Source: Eubacterium sp. 1001713B170207_170306_E7 (GTDB taxonomy: Bacteria; Bacillota; Clostridia; Eubacteriales; Eubacteriaceae). Taken from it: DNA of 64,000 nt. Under the pieces are notes generated by a model, which had not been told where the DNA came from, did no database searches, and worked only from the letters and a program-made list of their open reading frames with translations. The translations under genes and the position numbers were made by a program. Positions 40,563-49,342 of the stretch are shown here, in pieces; positions within the stretch are counted from its first letter, which is position 1, and each line of letters opens with the position of its first letter. Location of the stretch: NCBI RefSeq assembly GCF_015547515.1, contig NZ_JADMVE010000001.1, positions 620,406-684,405 of the forward strand, given 5' to 3'.

Positions 40563-41813
40563 ATGGCGAATGATTATTATCAAAGATACACACTGATGCA
40601 TAAAAATGTACCTGTTGTAGAGATGGTGCTTGATAATGCTACCGGTTCAATTTCTGCTATTGGAGAAATCTATGAGCTGGCTCATGTGCCAGTGGGCGCC
40701 ATGGTGAAAAAGGGACGGATTGACCGTGCTGCACTCAATGAATGGTGGAAAAGCAGGGCGATTCCAGCCAGCCGTGATGGTATTAAAAGTGCATTAATAG
40801 AACTAAATGTCACTTCGACACAAAAGCTTCTTGATAAATGCCTTGGATTGTCATTGTCGGATCAGTATTGGATATGCCCAGTTGATTCTGGAATAAGTTG
40901 GGAATCTGTAAATTTTTTTCAAAATGACTTTTCAGATGATGTGGGCAATATTTTGTTCGGAAAAGGCTCATCCAGTGATAAAATCAGCCTGATGTCGCCA
41001 GATAATACCTCGGATGGGTGGCTGAAAAAGAAATGGAAAATCATTGATGAAAAACGCTGTCTGATTAAAGGTGGCAGCGCACCTGCTTATCAGGAGCCTT
41101 ATAATGAAGTGATAGCGAGTTGCATTATGGAGCGGCTGAATATTCCTCATGTGCCCTACACGCTTATGATACAGGAAGATTACCCCTACAGCGTATGTGC
41201 GGATTTTATTACACCGAAAACAGAGTTGATTTCTGCATGGTACGTCATGCAGACACAGCAAAAGGAGAATCATATTTCTGTCTATCAACATTATTTAAAT
41301 TGTTGTAAGGCACTTAACGTTCCGGATATAAAGGAAGCTCTTGACCAGATGATGGTGCTGGACTATCTGATTGTGAACGAAGACAGACACCAGAATAATT
41401 TTGGAGTGGTACGCAATGCAGAAACGCTGGAATATTTGGGAGCCGCACCTATATTCGACAGTGGTACATCTCTTTGGTTTAACCAATTTACCCATATGAT
41501 TGGCAGGACAAAGATAAGCAGTAAGCCCTTTAAGAACCGACATGAGGAGCAGATTAAGCTGGTATCTTCTTTTGACTGGCTCGATCTGAAGGTACTTGAT
41601 GGTATAGATGAACAGCTGCGGGAGCTTATGCGTGGGTCGCTCTTTATTGATGATGCACGATCTGATGCCCTCTGCTCCGCATTGAAAGAAAGGGTAGAGT
41701 CGTTGACTGAAGTTGTGAATGACCATAAAATTTTTGTACCAATGAACAACTGTCATGGTGATGTAGCTGAAGACATTGCTTACAGTGGCGATCAGGAAGA
41801 TTTCGATAGATAA
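40563..41813 (+). CDS. HipA-like kinase 1 of 3
   Basis: ATG 40563 follows GAAGGTGAG and is preferred to TTG 40548. The 416-residue protein has a short N-terminal beta segment (HKNVPVVEMVLDNATG) and then a HipA-type kinase fold. The catalytic segment is NEDRHQNNFGV (about 271-281) and PIFDSGTSLW (about 296-305) supplies the second metal-binding Asp. It is therefore probably active, phosphorylating a protein Ser/Thr. No antitoxin-like HipB gene is adjacent. It begins a run of three related genes. The C-terminus is GDQEDFDR, a variant (Asp-Arg) of the shared tail. Confidence 0.78.
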   Translation: MANDYYQRYTLMHKNVPVVEMVLDNATGSISAIGEIYELAHVPVGAMVKKGRIDRAALNEWWKSRAIPASRDGIKSALIELNVTSTQKLLDKCLGLSLSDQYWICPVDSGISWESVNFFQNDFSDDVGNILFGKGSSSDKISLMSPDNTSDGWLKKKWKIIDEKRCLIKGGSAPAYQEPYNEVIASCIMERLNIPHVPYTLMIQEDYPYSVCADFITPKTELISAWYVMQTQQKENHISVYQHYLNCCKALNVPDIKEALDQMMVLDYLIVNEDRHQNNFGVVRNAETLEYLGAAPIFDSGTSLWFNQFTHMIGRTKISSKPFKNRHEEQIKLVSSFDWLDLKVLDGIDEQLRELMRGSLFIDDARSDALCSALKERVESLTEVVNDHKIFVPMNNCHGDVAEDIAYSGDQEDFDR

Positions 41814-41919
41814 AGTACCGTAGAAATATTTATGTAGATACAAAAGTTTATATGACGTAGAAGAATAAAAATTCTCTGTAGAATGATATAAAGGCTAATA
41901 AATACGAAAGGATAGAGCA

Positions 41920-43023
41920 ATGCAATTAAATGGTTTATTAATGCACAAAGACACAATCGTCGCAGAAATAAAAAATAATGATTTGAGTATCATTAATCAA
42001 AGCTTACTACCCTTGTATTTAAAGCGAAATGGCTCTTTAGAGACATGGATAGCAAAACGGGCAATAGATGCCCACCGCCCACATTCGAGGCTGATTAAAC
42101 GCCTTTTGCGCCTTTCTGCAGCGGATGATTGCGAAGTCGCCCTTAAGGTTAATGCTGCTACGATTACCGATAACTGGTGGATCAAACAAGCAGCAGAAGA
42201 AAGTCTGAAATACGAAGATGTCCGATTTTCAGTGAATTATTTTGGCAATCTTGCCCTTAAGGGCGACCCTGACAGCATTGAACGAGTTAATCATCGAGAA
42301 ATACTAGCAAGTAGAAGCCCTGAGCTGACCAATATCGGCAGCTTTGAAAAATGCTGGAAAATAGAAAATCATGAATGGTGGCTCTATAAACTAAGTAATA
42401 AATTACAGACTTTTTCTGAGCTCTTTATTTTTGAAATGGGCAGCATGTTGGGCTTTGATATGGCCTATTTTGAGAAATGGGAAAGCGGAACAAAAACTTT
42501 GGATTTCACAGAAAATGCAAAATACGACTTTGAGCCAGCCTTTAGTTTAGTCGGAGAAGCAGTTGACTATTTAACAAACTATCATGCAATACAAGCGCTA
42601 GGCCCTGAATTGGCCGGGGAGTACCTGGATATTTTGGCCTGTGACGCTTTGTTTTTTAATTTTGACCGTCATACACATAATTATGGGTTTTTAAGGGATT
42701 CAGAAACAGGATTGTTTTTGAAAATGGCTCCAAATTTTGACAATAATCTGGCGCTTATTGCCAATGGCTATCCGTCTCAGGTATCCATAAAGAGGAAAAA
42801 CGATCTTTTTATCAACGATTTTTTAGATTTACTGGATCAAACAAACAATATATATTACTTACCTGAACTAACGGAATCAATGATTGATGATGCTTTTGAA
42901 TCGGTAGGAATGAACGTACATTACGACACAATTAAATCCTTTATCTTAAATGGTTATGATCGACTTGTAAAAGAACTGCCAACTAAAGCAGCAGAAGAAC
43001 CAGAGCGTAGGAGTGAAAAATGA
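41920..43023 (+). CDS. HipA-like kinase 2 of 3
   Basis: ATG 41920 follows GAAAGGATAG. The 367-residue protein shares the organisation of its neighbours: a short N-terminal segment (LLMHKDTIVAEIKNNDLSII), a helical segment (WIAKRAIDAHRPHSRLIKRL), and a kinase core with FNFDRHTHNYGF (about 243-254) and NFDNNLA (about 272-278). The catalytic DRH is intact, but the second site reads NFDNN instead of FDSG. The C-terminus EEPERRSEK contains EEPER four residues from the end. Its stop overlaps the next start (ATGA), so genes 2 and 3 are translationally coupled. Confidence 0.72.
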   Translation: MQLNGLLMHKDTIVAEIKNNDLSIINQSLLPLYLKRNGSLETWIAKRAIDAHRPHSRLIKRLLRLSAADDCEVALKVNAATITDNWWIKQAAEESLKYEDVRFSVNYFGNLALKGDPDSIERVNHREILASRSPELTNIGSFEKCWKIENHEWWLYKLSNKLQTFSELFIFEMGSMLGFDMAYFEKWESGTKTLDFTENAKYDFEPAFSLVGEAVDYLTNYHAIQALGPELAGEYLDILACDALFFNFDRHTHNYGFLRDSETGLFLKMAPNFDNNLALIANGYPSQVSIKRKNDLFINDFLDLLDQTNNIYYLPELTESMIDDAFESVGMNVHYDTIKSFILNGYDRLVKELPTKAAEEPERRSEK

Positions 43024-44249
43024 AGACACAATTGTTATGTAAAGATCATAGAGTCTGCGAAATCGATCACGAAACAGGAGATATTTTTATTTTTAATCAA
43101 GCATTAATGCCTTTAAATCTAAGCCTTTCAGATTTCCATGGAACCATTAAAGAAAGGATCTCGAATATCAATTCTTTTGATGCCTGGTGCGCCGATCGGG
43201 TCTTGTCAATTGACCGAAGATATGCAAAGCGAATGCTCAATGAACTTGGACTCACTCAGAGCCAGTCCACAGAAGATAAAGCAAGAATATCAAGGTTATA
43301 CCGTTGTTTATCTTTACAGGATAGTTATTGGGTGAAAAAAGAAGATGAAAAGGTTTCATGGAAAGATGTAAACTTGTTTTCAAATTCTTTTTCAAACGCT
43401 TTTGTAGCTGTTTCTTTACTCGGCAGCAGCTTGACAATCAGAAACAAGGATTTATATAGTCGAATGCCGGATATTACGACAAATGGAACATACGCCAAAG
43501 CATGGAATCGTGTGGATGATAAGATCATCATGTATAAAGCTGATGACATCGAAGGCAATGAAACGGTAAGAGAGGTAAACGCCAGCAAGATTCTGGATTG
43601 CTTCGGTGTTGATCATGTTTCGTATGAGCTCGCTTGTTTTGATGGCCATCGCGTCAGCATGTGCGAGTGCATGACTAACGAAGAACGTTCCATTGTACCA
43701 TATCGTCATTTTATTGCAGCTTGCAAGTGTAAAGGAATTGAAGATGTGGACGACATCATTAATGAGGTAAAAAAAATTGATGCTACAGGTTACTATACTA
43801 TGAATATCATGACTTATCTGATTGGGAACAGTGATAATCACGATGGTAATTGGGGATTTTTCAGAGATAATGATACAGGTAGACTTTTGAGAATTCATTC
43901 ACTCTTTGATTTCAATTGCGCATTTGAAAATTATAGTAAAAAAGATGGTGGATGGTGCGTTCCAGAATTAAAAAAAATAATATCAGACGAATCGAATGAG
44001 TTGTTCTATGAGCCTGACCCTTCGAGTAAAACGCTTCAGGAGGCATCTTTGGAAGCGATCCATTATGTTGATATTGAAATGAAGCACCCGATTAGAAAAG
44101 ACTACTTTTTAAGCGATGATGACTACGAGGTATTTAGAACACGATGTGATGAACTCGGGATTGAAGTAAAGCTTGAAAGAGAATCGGATAATCGTGAACC
44201 TGATATTGATATAGCATTCAATCTTTATGATGAGGAAGAAGAACGTTAA
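43020..44249 (+). CDS. HipA-like protein 3 of 3, DNH catalytic variant
   Basis: The 409-residue protein overlaps the previous gene by four bases, and GTAGGAGTG supplies the ribosome binding site. The N-terminus (LLCKDHRVCEIDHETGDIFI) repeats the short domain of kinases 1 and 2. The core has GNSDNHDGNWGF (about 268-279), where the usual DRH is DNH, and SLFDFNCAFE (about 294-303). Loss of the Arg may weaken or change the activity. The C-terminus is FNLYDEEEER, one of the clearest shared tails. A terminator follows immediately. Confidence 0.7.
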   Translation: MKTQLLCKDHRVCEIDHETGDIFIFNQALMPLNLSLSDFHGTIKERISNINSFDAWCADRVLSIDRRYAKRMLNELGLTQSQSTEDKARISRLYRCLSLQDSYWVKKEDEKVSWKDVNLFSNSFSNAFVAVSLLGSSLTIRNKDLYSRMPDITTNGTYAKAWNRVDDKIIMYKADDIEGNETVREVNASKILDCFGVDHVSYELACFDGHRVSMCECMTNEERSIVPYRHFIAACKCKGIEDVDDIINEVKKIDATGYYTMNIMTYLIGNSDNHDGNWGFFRDNDTGRLLRIHSLFDFNCAFENYSKKDGGWCVPELKKIISDESNELFYEPDPSSKTLQEASLEAIHYVDIEMKHPIRKDYFLSDDDYEVFRTRCDELGIEVKLERESDNREPDIDIAFNLYDEEEER

Positions 44250-44253
44250 TAAA

Positions 44254-44279
44254 AGCACAGGAGGAATCCTGTGCTTTTT
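44254..44279 (+). terminator. Intrinsic terminator after the HipA-like trio
   Basis: AGCACAGGA (44254-44262) and TCCTGTGCT (44267-44275) form a perfect 9-bp stem with the loop GGAA, followed by TTTT. Confidence 0.75.
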
Positions 44280-44317
44280 GTATGCATATAAAACATTGAG
44301 GAGGAAGAAAAATAGAC

Positions 44318-44680
44318 TTATTTTTCGCTGAACATTTCCATGAATTTGACGATTGATACACGGTCTTGGGGTGATAATTCAATAAAAGTCTGGATCAAAT
44401 GGATATCGGATTCGGTGAGACGAAACTTTCTTTGAAGTCGTGATAGTAAGAAATCAGCTTCTCCGTATTTTGGCTTTTCCCAGATAGGCTCCTCACCGTG
44501 AAGCAGGTATTCCCGCCTGATATGAAAAACAGAGCAAATTGTAACAATTGTCCGTTCTGTCGGTTGGACTTCCTCACTTTCGATACGCCCCACAGTTGCA
44601 CGTGAAAGGCCAATCCGTTTGCCGAAGGTCTCTTGCGACATATTAAGCATTTTACGTATTTTTTTAATATTATTCATCAT
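44318..44680 (-). CDS. XRE-family transcriptional regulator
   Basis: On the minus strand ATG 44680 follows GGAGG at five bases, so it is preferred to 44692. The 120-residue protein has an N-terminal helix-turn-helix (MLNMSQETFGKRIGLSRATV, GRIESEEVQPTERTIVTIC) of the Cro/CI/XRE type and a short C-terminal helical part (TESDIHLIQTFIELSPQDRV). It is divergent from the topoisomerase/T4SS genes and shares with them a 150-base control region holding direct repeats. It is the obvious candidate repressor of transfer gene expression. Confidence 0.88.
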   Translation of the reverse strand: MMNNIKKIRKMLNMSQETFGKRIGLSRATVGRIESEEVQPTERTIVTICSVFHIRREYLLHGEEPIWEKPKYGEADFLLSRLQRKFRLTESDIHLIQTFIELSPQDRVSIVKFMEMFSEK

Positions 44681-44691
44681 TAAATCCTCCA

Positions 44692-44772
44692 CACAAGCAA
44701 ATTAAGTTCATTTTTGCACAAGAAAATTGATCTGTCAAATAGTTTGCATTATCTAAGAATCAAATGTATAAT
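44692..44772 (+). promoter_or_regulatory. Divergent promoter/operator region of the transfer operon
   Basis: TTGCAT (44744-44749) and TATAAT (44767-44772) are 17 bases apart and would drive the rightward genes. Direct repeats CACAAGCAAATT (44692-44703) and CACAAGAAAATT (44717-44728) are 25 bases apart and lie between the divergent starts, a plausible pair of XRE operator sites. Confidence 0.6.
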
Positions 44773-44832
44773 AATGAGCATAAATATATTAAAAGTGTTG
44801 CAAAACTGGCTTTTTTGAAGAAAGGAGGACTT

Positions 44833-45003
44833 ATGAATAAAGAGATCGAATATCTGGAAGTTGAGGCATTCTTTGAAAAGTTCAAATCCTTGCCAGTTGA
44901 AAAACAAAAGCTTGTGATGGAATATCAGCAGATTTTAAGTAGTAAATCAAAAAAAAGCGAAGAGCAGCATGAGCCTGATGATAATCAATTAAAAAGAAGG
45001 TAA
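44833..45003 (+). CDS. Small acidic protein, 56 aa
   Basis: AAAGGAGG (44821-44828) sets the ATG at 44833; the longer frame from 44764 begins inside the promoter. The product begins MNKEIEYLEVEAFFEKFKSL, is helical and charged, and ends DDNQLKRR. No family is recognised. It is the first gene after the predicted promoter and five bases before the lipoprotein gene, so it may be an early regulatory or accessory protein. Confidence 0.55.
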   Translation: MNKEIEYLEVEAFFEKFKSLPVEKQKLVMEYQQILSSKSKKSEEQHEPDDNQLKRR

Positions 45004-45008
45004 AGGAA

Positions 45009-45830
45009 ATGAAAAAAAGTAGAACTCGTTTAATGCTAGTATGTATCGTGGGAATTTCTTTTGTATTGAGTGGATGTAAGGCGAGCGGTATTCAAGGAAG
45101 TTGGTATGAAAATAGAGACCCTGATAAAAATCAAATTCAGTTTATAGATGATGATAAAGCCATATTCATGGCTAATGGAAATAGCGGTGAAGTGTCGTAT
45201 TCTTTAAATGATGATAAAAACACAATTGAACTAAAAAGAACAGGTATCTTATTTGATCAGAATGGCACTTTGACCTTGCAGGATGATGGATCTTTAAAAG
45301 ACATAAATTCTGGATATACTTATTTTAAAAGTATTGATGACGCGCATAAAAGCCGTGATAAAATTATTGATGAGCGATATGATAATGCGTATAAGCTAAT
45401 AACAGAAAATGTTTGGCGGACGGATTCTATCAGAGATAACAATAACACAATGCCGGACTGCTATGGTGTATTGGAAATAAAACATGACGGCACATACGCT
45501 GGTAAGGTCTATTCATCCAATGAGGACACAGCACTGGTTTGCGAAGAGGGCACCTATCAGGCGGATAGAGTTGATGAGATTAATGAATTGAAATATAGCC
45601 CTGATACAAAGCGTATTTATTTGACATTCACACCCACATCGATTGAAGATAGTGGTCTTCAAGAATACCTGGACAACATTAATACGGGGCGTAATTTTCA
45701 AATGTACATCTATCGTCAACCTGACAGCTTCTTTGTTAGCCCAGGGAAAAAGGAGAATTTAGAAATGGTGGATCAAGGAACCTACTACAATATTTATTTG
45801 AGATCTAAACAGTATCACTCAGGAAATTAG
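45009..45830 (+). CDS. Lipoprotein of unknown function
   Basis: The 273-residue protein has a lipoprotein signal (LVCIVGISFVLSGCKASG; lipobox LSGC, Cys about 23). The mature part is beta-rich, with the pattern IQGSWYENRDPDKNQIQFID and later VLEIKHDGTYAGKVY, as in small barrel-like lipoproteins of the META/DUF5640 kind. It is exported and attached to the outer face of the membrane. The place at the head of the T4SS region could indicate surface exclusion or a transfer accessory role, which is not shown. A terminator follows. Confidence 0.7.
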   Translation: MKKSRTRLMLVCIVGISFVLSGCKASGIQGSWYENRDPDKNQIQFIDDDKAIFMANGNSGEVSYSLNDDKNTIELKRTGILFDQNGTLTLQDDGSLKDINSGYTYFKSIDDAHKSRDKIIDERYDNAYKLITENVWRTDSIRDNNNTMPDCYGVLEIKHDGTYAGKVYSSNEDTALVCEEGTYQADRVDEINELKYSPDTKRIYLTFTPTSIEDSGLQEYLDNINTGRNFQMYIYRQPDSFFVSPGKKENLEMVDQGTYYNIYLRSKQYHSGN

Positions 45831-45842
45831 TTAATTGTCAAG

Positions 45843-45869
45843 CCAGACGTTTGTCTGGCTTTTTTTATT
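45843..45869 (+). terminator. Intrinsic terminator before topB
   Basis: GCCAGAC (45843-45849) and GTCTGGC (45854-45860) form a 7-bp stem with the loop GTTT, followed by seven T residues, then AAGGAGG 15 bases later. Confidence 0.75.
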
Positions 45870-45916
45870 AAGAAGGAGGTATTTATTTTGAAAAGACAAA
45901 ATGAGGGGGCGGTTTA

Positions 45917-48316
45917 TTGAAAGATTTAATTATAGCAGAAAAGCCAACCGTGGCTGTGAATATTGCAAAAGCAGTCGGTATGACCAGTCGAAAAGATGGC
46001 TATTTTGAAAACAGTCAGTATGTGATTACCTTTGCTGTGGGACATCTTTTAGAATTGTATGACGTAAAAGATTATCATCCTGAATATGGCGAGAAATGGG
46101 AAATATCCCATTATCCGTTTGTTCCAGAGACGTTTAAGTACAAAATCGCCGAATCAACGAGAAAACAGTTTAATATCGTCAAAGAGCTTATCTTATCCGA
46201 CGAGATTCATGAGATTATTTCAGCGACCGATAATGACCGCGAGGGTCAGTTAATTGCAGATCTGATTTTTCGTTATCTGGGCGTAAAAAAGCCCATACGA
46301 CGCCTCATAACCAATGAATGGACAGCAGACGCCATACGACACGGATTAAAAAACACGGTACCGAATAAATCAAAGCAGAGCCTGTTCTATGCGGGTCTTG
46401 TACGGCAGCAGATGGACTGGCTTCTGGGCATCAATTTAACCAGTGTGGCGACCTTAAAACTTCTGAAAAATGGAACAGGTAAAGATACACTCCATATCGG
46501 AAGGGTCATTCTTCCCACGCTTAAACTTGTTTATGACCGGGAAATGAACGTAAAAAACTTCAAATCCGTTCCAATTTATTACTTGAATGCCTACGTTAAG
46601 GATACGTCAGGTGAGGAAATCATTTTCCGATATATCGAAGGGGATGAGAAAGTCTATAAATTTGATCATGACAGCCATCTGGTTCAGATCCAGCAATTAA
46701 TGAACACCGAAAAGGCTGTTGTTGTGGGTTATGAATGTTCGGAAAAAAAGATGAATCCTCAAAGGCTTTTCAGTTTACCAACACTACAGGGATATATCAC
46801 AACGAAGTATGAAGGCTGGAGTTCAGACAAGGTTTTAAAAATCGCTCAAAAACTGTATGAGGATAAATTGATTACGTATCCCAGAACAGACAGCGTTTAT
46901 CTGGATGAAGCCCTGAAGGAAAACATGTCAATAGTACTGAATGTCCATAAAATAGAGAGCCAATATGCTGAGAAACTCCAATTTAAGGATACTAAGCGAA
47001 TCTTTAACAGTGAAAAGGTTGAAAGCCACAGTGCAATCACAATCACAAAAGAGAAACCCAGAGGACTTTCGCAGGATGAACAAATCGTATATGAAGCGAT
47101 CCGAAATCGCTTTTTAGAACAGTTTATGCCATTGGCCATTGATGAAGAAATTGAGGTAACACTTGCTTTTGAAGGTAAAGTACTGTCAGATGATGGTGCT
47201 TTTTTATTTTCGGCAAAATCTATTATTGAAAGAAGTCCAGGCTGGCGGCTTATTGAGAATAAAACTGCCACAAAAAAAGAGACGTTGCTTGCGAGGATGC
47301 GGAAAAATGAAAACGTCACGATAGATAGAGTAATGGTAAACAAAGGCGAAACAAAACCCAATCCGCTTCATACAGAGGAAACGCTCATAAAAGCAATGTT
47401 ACAGTGTGGTAAAAAATACAAAACCGAGGACGAACTGGAAACATCGATACTTTCCGGATTTACCATTGGAGCTTCTTCGTCGAGAGCAGCTGTGATCAAA
47501 AAGCTTTTTGATTCAGATTACGTCATAAAGAAAGGAAAAGCACTGGTCACAACGGATCGTGGAAAATCCTTGATTCTGGCATTTCCGGTAAAGTCTCTTT
47601 TTAATGTTGAGACAACCGGGAAAATGGAAATGAGACTAAAAGAGATCGAAGATGGGAAAGCAGATCCCAGGGCTTACCTTGAAGAAGTTAAAACTAAAAC
47701 AAAGGAGTATGTAGAAATGATTTTAGACACAGAACAATCCGTATTGAATGCCGGGGAAGATATTTCAATTAAAGAGCTGCGCTGCCCGAAGTGTGGAAAG
47801 CCCTTACATAAAACAAAAAGTGGCGTGGGTTGTACCGGTTATGAAAAGGAAGGGAACGGGTGCGATTTCTTTATCGCCAATCCTTTTGCCGGTAAGACGC
47901 TGTCAAATCGTCAGATAGCACTGCTTGTAATTAACAAAAAAACTCCGGTTATCCGGGGTTTTAAGAGTAAAAAAGATACCAAATTCGATGCAATGCTGGC
48001 TCTGAATCATCAAAATGAAATTCAATTTGAATTTCAAAAAAGCGATACAGATTTAGCCTGTCCCTTATGCGGAAAGCCGCTGAAAAGAAATAAAGCAGGA
48101 GTGGGATGTTCAGGTTGGAAAGAGGGCTGTAAATTTATGATTTTCAACCCTTATTGTGGTAAAAGATTATCAGACAATCAGATTGAGCAGCTTGTAAAAA
48201 GAGGGCATACCGGCGAGATCAAAGGATTCAAAAAGAAGTCGGGAAATGGTACTTTCAGCGCAATTCTTTATTTAGATGATTCAGATCAGTATAAGGTGAA
48301 AATGAAATTTGAATAA
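45917..48316 (+). CDS. topB: Type IA DNA topoisomerase III
   Basis: The TTG start at 45917 follows AGGGGGCGG. The 799-residue enzyme begins with a Toprim domain (LIIAEKPTVAVNIAKAV, SATDNDREGQLIADLI with the metal-binding DxD-type residues). The active-site Tyr lies in LITYPRTDSVY (about residue 320). Two C-terminal zinc modules are visible: CPKCGKPLHKTKSGVGCTGY (about 617-660) and CPLCGKPLKRNKAGVGCSGW (about 715-760). Type IA enzymes pass single strands. Conjugative plasmids and ICEs often encode a long TopB like this for processing transferred DNA. No ER tail is present. Confidence 0.93.
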   Translation: MKDLIIAEKPTVAVNIAKAVGMTSRKDGYFENSQYVITFAVGHLLELYDVKDYHPEYGEKWEISHYPFVPETFKYKIAESTRKQFNIVKELILSDEIHEIISATDNDREGQLIADLIFRYLGVKKPIRRLITNEWTADAIRHGLKNTVPNKSKQSLFYAGLVRQQMDWLLGINLTSVATLKLLKNGTGKDTLHIGRVILPTLKLVYDREMNVKNFKSVPIYYLNAYVKDTSGEEIIFRYIEGDEKVYKFDHDSHLVQIQQLMNTEKAVVVGYECSEKKMNPQRLFSLPTLQGYITTKYEGWSSDKVLKIAQKLYEDKLITYPRTDSVYLDEALKENMSIVLNVHKIESQYAEKLQFKDTKRIFNSEKVESHSAITITKEKPRGLSQDEQIVYEAIRNRFLEQFMPLAIDEEIEVTLAFEGKVLSDDGAFLFSAKSIIERSPGWRLIENKTATKKETLLARMRKNENVTIDRVMVNKGETKPNPLHTEETLIKAMLQCGKKYKTEDELETSILSGFTIGASSSRAAVIKKLFDSDYVIKKGKALVTTDRGKSLILAFPVKSLFNVETTGKMEMRLKEIEDGKADPRAYLEEVKTKTKEYVEMILDTEQSVLNAGEDISIKELRCPKCGKPLHKTKSGVGCTGYEKEGNGCDFFIANPFAGKTLSNRQIALLVINKKTPVIRGFKSKKDTKFDAMLALNHQNEIQFEFQKSDTDLACPLCGKPLKRNKAGVGCSGWKEGCKFMIFNPYCGKRLSDNQIEQLVKRGHTGEIKGFKKKSGNGTFSAILYLDDSDQYKVKMKFE

Positions 48317-48381
48317 CGGCATGTAACTTCGCAGCGAAGAGGTAAAGTTTGGAATAAACATAGTAGATAAAAGGAGAGTCA

Positions 48382-48897
48382 ATGTATACCAAAGTCAAAC
48401 TAAGCAATAACGATAGGCTTGAAGCTTTTAATGAGGAAAAAATCCCTCAAAAATTTACTCTTGAACAAATAAAAAAGCAAATAGTTCAGAATCCAAGTGA
48501 ATTTACCAAAGAAGCAATTTTAAATATTATAGAAATAATGTATGAAACAAAACCAAGAATTAACGAGAACTTTAAAATAATAGAAACAATAAAAATAAAC
48601 GAAGATCAGGAATTAGTTTTAGGAAAAAGGGTAACATCATTATACTCTAAACGAGAGAATCAAACAAAAGATATAGTTGAGTATGTAACCTGGGAATATG
48701 CTAAAGATAAGGGCTATTTTTGGGGACATTACTTTTGGGATGAACCTTATAAGGCCAGGAAGGATCTATATGATCGGGCAAGCGAAATAATTGAACGTTT
48801 AGACCTAAAACTTCATAAAAGTGATCAGATTGGAGAGTCATTAAATTCTGAAACGCAAAATCTATTATGCAATAAATATACTGACGAAGAGAGATAA
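48382..48897 (+). CDS. Unknown protein with acidic ER tail, 171 aa
   Basis: AAAAGGAGAG precedes the ATG. The soluble protein begins MYTKVKLSNNDRLEAFNEEK and has a long helical N-terminal half (FTLEQIKKQIVQNPSEFTKE) and a basic/aromatic core (VTWEYAKDKGYFWGHYFWDE). It ends in NKYTDEER. No family is recognised. Local AT content is higher than in topB. The tail and its position between topB and ssb suggest a protein transferred with the DNA. Confidence 0.55.
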   Translation: MYTKVKLSNNDRLEAFNEEKIPQKFTLEQIKKQIVQNPSEFTKEAILNIIEIMYETKPRINENFKIIETIKINEDQELVLGKRVTSLYSKRENQTKDIVEYVTWEYAKDKGYFWGHYFWDEPYKARKDLYDRASEIIERLDLKLHKSDQIGESLNSETQNLLCNKYTDEER

Positions 48898-48918
48898 ATA
48901 ATGACATAAAGACCCCTG

Positions 48919-48948
48919 GGGCCCTTGAACAATCAAGGCCCTTTTTTT
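48919..48948 (+). terminator. Intrinsic terminator before the SSB-like gene
   Basis: A 9-bp stem with one bulged C forms from 48919-48928 and 48933-48941 (core CCTTGA/TCAAGG, loop ACAA), followed by seven T residues. Confidence 0.65.
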
Positions 48949-48970
48949 ATGTTTAAAAGGAGTTGATAAT

Positions 48971-49291
48971 ATGGATACTTACAACGAGGTTAAGCTATCT
49001 GGTGAAATTATCACAGATATTGAATTGCATACCTCAAATGCAGGAAAGAAGTTATGTAATTTTTCATTGGCATTGGAAAAAGAAGAAGAAAAAGGCCATT
49101 CATCCAATTTTGAAATGGTAGTGCCAATTTGTGCAATGGAGGAAACGGCAGAGGAGCTAATCGAGAAGGCCCAGAAAGGAAATCATTTGATTGTTACAAA
49201 TGGCGAAATTAGTGTAGGGTCATATGTCACCGGAAAAGAAAAAAGGTTTGTGACGACGATATTAGTCCGAAATTTCAAGATACTGTATTAA
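48971..49291 (+). CDS. Single-stranded DNA-binding protein-like
   Basis: The 106-residue protein begins MDTYNEVKLSGEIITDIELH and contains KLCNFSLALEKEE and VTNGEISVGSYVTGKEKRFV, the strand pattern of the OB fold of SSB proteins. It is much shorter than housekeeping SSB and lacks the acidic C-terminal tip used for protein recruitment. It probably coats the transferred strand. AAAAGGAGTTG precedes the ATG, and VirD4 follows after 50 bases. Confidence 0.72.
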   Translation: MDTYNEVKLSGEIITDIELHTSNAGKKLCNFSLALEKEEEKGHSSNFEMVVPICAMEETAEELIEKAQKGNHLIVTNGEISVGSYVTGKEKRFVTTILVRNFKILY

Positions 49292-49342
49292 TTTTTTATT
49301 GAATCATGTATGAAAATAACGTATTAAGGAGCGACAGAGTAA

